NCBI RefSeq assembly: GCF_008693385.1
Contig: NZ_CP044065.1
Coordinates: 2,914,001-2,978,000 of the forward strand
Length of the DNA stretch: 64,000 nt
Reading direction: 5' to 3'
DNA from: Cupriavidus pauculus
GTDB lineage: Bacteria > Pseudomonadota > Gammaproteobacteria > Burkholderiales > Burkholderiaceae
Below, in pieces: positions 59,484 to 64,000 of this stretch. How positions within the stretch are numbered: the first letter of the stretch is position 1; the number at the start of each line of letters is the position of its first letter. The notes beneath the pieces are model-generated. The model saw only the letters and a list, made by a program, of their open reading frames with translations, did not search any database and was not told the origin of the DNA. The translations under genes and the position numbers were made by a program.

Positions 59484-60878
59484 TCAGGCAGATTTTTCCT
59501 TTTTGGCCATGGCTCTTTCGGCAGCGGCCCTGACGTCATCACGGCTATCGCTCCGCAACTGACTAAGCATGGACGATAGCTCCTCACCCATCAACTGAAC
59601 AAACTTTACATCCGGCATCTCAATACCATGGACGAGGTTATTGCGAACGCGACGCATGAACTCGATGGCGGACAATTGCTCTGCCGTGAAGACTTGGAGT
59701 GCTTCGACTAATTTTCTATTGGTAACAAACAGAATTTTGTTCTTCCGCATCCCTCGCATCTCGGCCATTTCCCTGAGGAATCTCTCCAGAGTTATCCACT
59801 GAGCCAGGAAAAACCCGATTTCCCCGTTGTCTGAACGACCATTGTCTGGATGAATGACTCCTTCATGCGCAGGAACACTGGTCGACGTATGCCCATAGAT
59901 TCTCGGGGCCGCCTCCTGGGTAGTCTCCTGTTTCCGAGCAAGGGCGTATGCGTTGTATCGCTCTGGGTCTGCAGCTACAATCCGGTCAGCAATCTGTTCA
60001 GACACAGGGCGCGACTCTGACCCTGGACTTAGATTCTCTAGATATGGAGCGAGGTCATCGGGATTTGAAATGTTGAGAATCTTCAGAAGTCGAAACAGCA
60101 GCTGCACGTCACCAACGACTGGCTCTGTCGACGGGTCTTCGTCTTTTGCCCTCACATACTTAACGAGGTACGAGGCCAAATCGTAGTGGTTCTCAAAATT
60201 TGCGCCTTGCTTCGATAGCCTGACTTCCGCCGCTCGTTGAAGCCGCTCTAACGCGATTTCACCCGTTAGAACCATTCCGTTTAGCTCGTCAAGGATGGCC
60301 AACTCGTCCTCGGATAGCTCTCCCTGGAGAGGCTTGTACACAAGGTCATGTTCAACTTCAGACCATGCGTGCATCAAGACAGACGCAACTTGCACTTCAA
60401 CCCGAGCCTCAGAGAAACGCTTGTTCGCATCGGCCAGCGTGCTCTCTTGAATTTGTAGCCGGTAATGTGTCGCCCAGTACCCCGTGAATCGCTTCCGGTA
60501 CGATGCTGGGCCAGAGGTACCTTTGAACTCTTTCGGTTCCTCATTCAAGAAGAATTTCTCGCGGATAATCTTGTCGACCTCCGACCTCTCGGCAGGGAAA
60601 TACAGGGCGACTCGAACGCCGGCCAAATCAACGATGTCTGCGAAGATGTCCTCCACAGCCGCATACTTCTTATCCACGCCACGCTGCCTAACCTTCGCCT
60701 CTAGGCGCTTTGGATTCTTTGCCCTCGAAGTGACCATCGCGCGGATACCAGAAGACTCGAGTTGGGCCTCTAGCTGTTGGGCGACGATACGTCCTGCTTG
60801 CTCGAAAAAATCGAACTCTCGGCGGTAGCGCCCAATAAACTGGGCGATGATGTCGCCGCTAGTGGAAGGATTGCTCAT
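59484..60878 (-). CDS. RelA/SpoT-type nucleotidyltransferase fused to a HEPN-like domain
   Basis: This 464-residue protein has an N-terminal RelA/SpoT synthetase-like domain (about 45-215): SRAKN (near 51), DLAGVRV (84-90), GYWATHY (133-139), EVQV (161-164) and HAWSEVEHDLVYK (170-182). The C-terminal domain (about 350-445) is helical and ends in the HEPN motif RNNLVH (Arg412-His417), typical of RNase or antitoxin partners. A conserved Arg of the EIQIRT strand is Ala here. Start ATG 60878 is chosen for its spacing; MMTS at 60935 is possible. It lies directly downstream of the helicase gene of a Hachiman pair and probably shares the transcript. A (p)ppGpp- or tRNA-pyrophosphorylating toxin with HEPN effector is a plausible but unproven role. 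Confidence 0.8.
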   Translation of the reverse strand: MSNPSTSGDIIAQFIGRYRREFDFFEQAGRIVAQQLEAQLESSGIRAMVTSRAKNPKRLEAKVRQRGVDKKYAAVEDIFADIVDLAGVRVALYFPAERSEVDKIIREKFFLNEEPKEFKGTSGPASYRKRFTGYWATHYRLQIQESTLADANKRFSEARVEVQVASVLMHAWSEVEHDLVYKPLQGELSEDELAILDELNGMVLTGEIALERLQRAAEVRLSKQGANFENHYDLASYLVKYVRAKDEDPSTEPVVGDVQLLFRLLKILNISNPDDLAPYLENLSPGSESRPVSEQIADRIVAADPERYNAYALARKQETTQEAAPRIYGHTSTSVPAHEGVIHPDNGRSDNGEIGFFLAQWITLERFLREMAEMRGMRKNKILFVTNRKLVEALQVFTAEQLSAIEFMRRVRNNLVHGIEMPDVKFVQLMGEELSSMLSQLRSDSRDDVRAAAERAMAKKEKSA

Positions 60879-60956
60879 GAAATTCCGTGTGTGAATTTTT
60901 TTGCGTGTACGGACTCTGACGGGTGACGTCATCACTCAGCATCAGACGATAGAGCC

Positions 60957-63512
60957 TCAGTCCAACAATCCAAGTCTCTCTAGTTCCCGAACAACGAAAG
61001 GCGAAAGCTCTCCGCGCCAGAACCACTTCGCTTTCAGTTCCTGCCGAATGAACCCTGCATCCTTGTCCTTCGGAAGGAACTTGGACACTTCCAAGGCGGC
61101 GATTCGAGACATGCCGAGCTCCATCGCGGAGACGAGCGTTCTCTCACACGCACCAAGCTCCAAGAACAATGGAATGGGCGGCATTTCTGCTTCGTCACTG
61201 CGGCCGATTTCAAAGAGCTTGTGCGTGAGGATATCCATGTAACACCGCAGGTACTTGACGTAATGGTAGCGCAGCTTCGTCTCTACTTGCTCCATGACTG
61301 TTCTAGCGAATGACCCAATTTTTTCGGGCTCAAACGCTTCCAGTTTGGCTTTCCGGAGTTCCCATGCAACTCGGTTATCAATCAACGAGCGCAGCGAGTC
61401 ACCACGCATCCAGGCGAGCGCAAACCAGCCATAGAAGAACTCCTCGTTGGTCAGCTTGCCTTCTAGATGAGTATGAATTGCCCGAAGGGCCGTTTCCAAC
61501 TGCGTCTTTGCGTCCGGGTACTTGCTACGAGGATGCACAAGAATCATGCTGCTAAGCATCCTGTCGGACGCACGTTCTGTGAAGTGGTCGTACAGCGCTT
61601 GCTGGCGCAGTGGCGATATCAGATTGTTGCGCCGGAGCAGCGACGTGGGCAAGGACACACGGTCTTGTGCGGCCATCACGGCGTCCTTCAAAGCCGAGGC
61701 GCTTACGGTCGGATACCGCGCCAGTGCGCGCTCAATGGTCTGGTCGATTGTCCCGTCTCGAGCGTCCAGGAACAACCGCGTGAATACGCTTTCCGCGAGC
61801 GCCTCCTTTTTGACACCGGACTTATGGTGAAGGTCTTGCGCATAAGTCAACACCAGCTCTTGTTTGGTGCCAAGCGCGTCGCAAATGGAGGGCTCTACGT
61901 CCGTCGTTTGCTGGTCTGAAACAGGTTGAGATTCCCAATCCTCGTAATCGACCAGAAACACGTTACCGTGTGTATCACGCTTCAGCCTCCCGGCGCGGCC
62001 CGCAAGATTCCAGAACTCATTGGCCTCCAGCGGTCCTTTTGTACCCTTCTTAGGATTCTTCAGAAAGATGTTGCGCGCGGGAAGGTTCACTCCCTGGAGC
62101 AGCGTGGACGTGCAGACCAAATACTTGATATGCCCCTCGTCAAAGTACTCTTCGACCGCTTTCGATATCGTCGTCGGTAGGCGTCCGTAGTGCACGCCGA
62201 CACCCTTTCTTAGTACCTTTGCAAGCTTGAACTCTGGATGGATGTGCTCCGCAACGAAACTGGAGAGCTTTTCCAGCGGCGAATCAACGAAGTTCTCAAG
62301 TTTAGGCAAGCCGTCAGCCAAATCTGAAGCAGCCTTGTCAGCAGTCGAAGGCGCCCACGCGTAGACAATGCTCTGCCCATCCTTCCCAAGTTCTAAGGCG
62401 GCTGTCACGAGCCTATCGTCCTTGGCGGTGCTTCGCTCCGTTAGGATGCTACCGACGTTCAGATTGTCTTGGCCTTGCCGATGCAGCTGAACTGAGACCA
62501 TCCGACTTGGTTTCCGGCCACTGCAAGTAACGAACAGAAGATTCTGACGTACTGGTCGAACGGCGCTCCGAACTGTCTGCACCTCTTTTGCTCCGAGCAA
62601 AGGTGCGATGGTTCGCGCGTCTTTGGAACTTGGGGTGATGAACAGCATCTTGCTCTCGGGGTGCCGAGTAAGCGCGTCTTCTAGGCAACCAAGGAGCAGA
62701 ATCCCTCTATCCGCGTCACCGATTTGCTGTGCCTCATCCACGATTACGACATCGAACTCAATCGTGGACTCGTTCAGAATGGTCTGTAGGCGCTCTTGCG
62801 TAAGCACAAAGACCAGACTCTTCCCCGCATGCAAGTCGTCATGAACCTGCGGAACGCTGCTAACTACCACCCTGTCTGCCAGCGGCTTCAGGGCGTGAGT
62901 GAGGCTGGCCTGCACCTCAAAAATGAGCGAACGAGAAGGTACTAGGTAGACAATGTTTCTGGTTGCCTGGGTGTTTGCCAGTTCATCCAGCAGGTACATC
63001 TGGACCAGAAAGGACTTTCCTGCGGAAGTAGGTGCGGACACATTCACGAACTGGTGTCCGTGCAGCCGCGACCAAACGTCCGCTTGGAAATCTGTGAAAA
63101 CAATCTCCCGCCCGAGCACATTGACCGTGTTCTGGTCGCGGCGGGCCGCTTCGCGGACCTTCAACGTCCACGGTAGCTCTTGCTCGATGAGTGGTCGGTC
63201 GGAGACATAATCACCGGCAGGAAAGTTGCCTGTCTCAGCCAGAATGTGGCGCCATACGCCGCGGAGCCTGGAATCTGCATCGCAAGCGACCAAGGAGTAC
63301 GCAATATCTTGAGCGAGACCCTGGTGCCTCGGCTCCGTCGAGCGCGCCAAAGCAATTGCTGCCTCACTCAACCTGGCTGCCCGAACCGTTTCTAAGCTAG
63401 ATTGACCGCCGACCAACGGAATCAGACTTTGCTTCTGCAGGTCCGCTAGCGCTTCCTGGAACAAGGGGCTGGACTCAATGCGCTCTGCTAGCCTGAAAGC
63501 GAATTCAGCCAT
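60957..63512 (-). CDS. hamB: Hachiman HamB-like superfamily 2 helicase
   Basis: This 851-residue helicase has Walker A APTSAGKSF (160-168), the DEAQ box VIVDEAQQIGD (about 257-267), motif III-like FITPSS, and motif VI NLAGRAGR near 515. The N-terminal region and long C-terminal helical part fit HamB of the Hachiman antiphage system, a nucleic-acid helicase that gates HamA. It starts at ATG 63512 after AGGAGG, overlapping the end of the upstream HamA-like gene by 8 bases. GC is lower than in the core genes. The identity comes from motifs and context, not from a search. Confidence 0.75.
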   Translation of the reverse strand: MAEFAFRLAERIESSPLFQEALADLQKQSLIPLVGGQSSLETVRAARLSEAAIALARSTEPRHQGLAQDIAYSLVACDADSRLRGVWRHILAETGNFPAGDYVSDRPLIEQELPWTLKVREAARRDQNTVNVLGREIVFTDFQADVWSRLHGHQFVNVSAPTSAGKSFLVQMYLLDELANTQATRNIVYLVPSRSLIFEVQASLTHALKPLADRVVVSSVPQVHDDLHAGKSLVFVLTQERLQTILNESTIEFDVVIVDEAQQIGDADRGILLLGCLEDALTRHPESKMLFITPSSKDARTIAPLLGAKEVQTVRSAVRPVRQNLLFVTCSGRKPSRMVSVQLHRQGQDNLNVGSILTERSTAKDDRLVTAALELGKDGQSIVYAWAPSTADKAASDLADGLPKLENFVDSPLEKLSSFVAEHIHPEFKLAKVLRKGVGVHYGRLPTTISKAVEEYFDEGHIKYLVCTSTLLQGVNLPARNIFLKNPKKGTKGPLEANEFWNLAGRAGRLKRDTHGNVFLVDYEDWESQPVSDQQTTDVEPSICDALGTKQELVLTYAQDLHHKSGVKKEALAESVFTRLFLDARDGTIDQTIERALARYPTVSASALKDAVMAAQDRVSLPTSLLRRNNLISPLRQQALYDHFTERASDRMLSSMILVHPRSKYPDAKTQLETALRAIHTHLEGKLTNEEFFYGWFALAWMRGDSLRSLIDNRVAWELRKAKLEAFEPEKIGSFARTVMEQVETKLRYHYVKYLRCYMDILTHKLFEIGRSDEAEMPPIPLFLELGACERTLVSAMELGMSRIAALEVSKFLPKDKDAGFIRQELKAKWFWRGELSPFVVRELERLGLLD

Positions 63513-64000
63513 TCATCGCCTCCTGAAACTTGGCTCGAAACAAGTCCACTGATGGCACAGGGAAGATGAACAAATCGACGTTCTCAAGCTCAATCCCGTT
63601 GTGCTTGAGGTGGCTCCGAGCCGTACCGATTTTTTGATTCATCGCCCGCTTGTAGTAATTGAGGAACGTTTCCTCGACTTCGGCTAACGGCACGTCAGCG
63701 ACCTTCGCGTAAGCGTGATAGTCGAAGCCGACAAGTATCGCGAAGCGGTCAATTCGTCGATTGCCTTCCTCGGTCTCGAACGGGTTGAGGAAGCGCAGCA
63801 GGTATTCAATACCTTGCTCAGGGAAGTTTCCTAAGTCGTGGAAGTTCGACACCAAGTCGAGCTCGCGCTCCAGGCGCCCGCCCTTGTTTGTCACAAGGGC
63901 CGCCACGGACTCCGCCGCATCTTGCATGGCACTAGCGAACTGTTGATGCATCTTTGACTCTCCGAAATAGAGAATCAGTGCATCAGTTTTTTCGCACCAT
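63505..64000 (-). CDS. hamA: HamA-like DUF1837 effector (5' partial at window edge)
   Basis: The frame stays open to the end of the window, so about the last 165 residues are visible. Near the edge is DALILYFGESK, an E-x-K motif after a hydrophobic strand, as in PD-(D/E)xK nucleases and as reported for HamA. The C-terminal LFIFPVPSVDLFRAKFQEAM is typical of DUF1837. An internal ATG (63951) is not the start. It is just upstream of the helicase gene with an 8-base overlap, the hamA-hamB order. The nuclease part before the motif lies outside the window. Confidence 0.72.
   Translation of the reverse strand, partial: WCEKTDALILYFGESKMHQQFASAMQDAAESVAALVTNKGGRLERELDLVSNFHDLGNFPEQGIEYLLRFLNPFETEEGNRRIDRFAILVGFDYHAYAKVADVPLAEVEETFLNYYKRAMNQKIGTARSHLKHNGIELENVDLFIFPVPSVDLFRAKFQEAMNG

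Overview
The window reads as a chromosome segment of a high-GC betaproteobacterium, most likely Cupriavidus or a close Burkholderiaceae relative. Pointers are the fused isobutyryl-CoA mutase IcmF, two Bug-family (TctC-like) periplasmic receptors, many LysR and MocR regulators, CoA-based catabolic clusters, and a betaproteobacterial-type Tad pilus locus. The genus is an inference from gene content; no 16S rRNA is present.

Layout. 1-2.8 kb: 5'-truncated rRNA methyltransferase of the RlmI type, a candidate small RNA, nitronate monooxygenase, DUF454 membrane protein. 2.8-12.2 kb: minus-strand branched-chain-type ABC transporter (LivG, LivH, LivM, LivK-like, LivF) bracketed by two acyl/aryl-CoA ligases, with a divergent Crp/Fnr regulator. 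12.2-14.1 kb: MocR regulator and a DUF2917 protein. 14.2-19.1 kb: icmF behind a LiuR-like palindrome, a HIT protein and 3-hydroxybutyryl-CoA dehydrogenase. 19.1-23.2 kb: Bug receptor, class III CoA-transferase and citryl-CoA lyase-like protein with a divergent LysR; together they look like uptake, CoA activation and cleavage of a citrate-like acid. 23.2-27.9 kb: methylmalonate-semialdehyde dehydrogenase and omega-amino acid:pyruvate aminotransferase with a divergent MocR regulator (beta-alanine/amine catabolism). 27.9-37.3 kb: PagL-like lipid A deacylase, fluoroacetate-dehalogenase-like hydrolase, LysR, quinone oxidoreductase, GNAT, tRNA-Cys, bacterioferritin, DUF2383 protein, ribA and a large catalase.

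37.6-52.4 kb is a minus-strand Tad (Flp) pilus locus: pilin, TadG/TadE-type proteins, RcpC, secretin RcpA, an FHA-TadA fusion, TadB, TadC, DUF192, TadE, an OmpA lipoprotein and a repeat-rich lytic transglycosylase. Many start and stop codons overlap. No tadZ or prepilin peptidase gene is visible. An AT-rich intergenic region and an ArsR-type regulator lie at its head. 53.5-56.9 kb is a D(-)-tartrate module (LysR, tartrate dehydratase with its known active-site residues, Bug receptor).

From about 57 kb the composition shifts to lower GC and the content becomes accessory: a possible PemK/MazF-fold protein, two related terminator-ended small-RNA-like elements, an IS3-family insertion sequence, a RelA/SpoT-HEPN fusion protein, and a Hachiman-type antiphage pair (HamB helicase and the C-terminal part of HamA, cut by the window edge). 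The RelA/SpoT-HEPN gene sits directly downstream of hamAB on the same strand and is the best candidate here for a little-described defence component.
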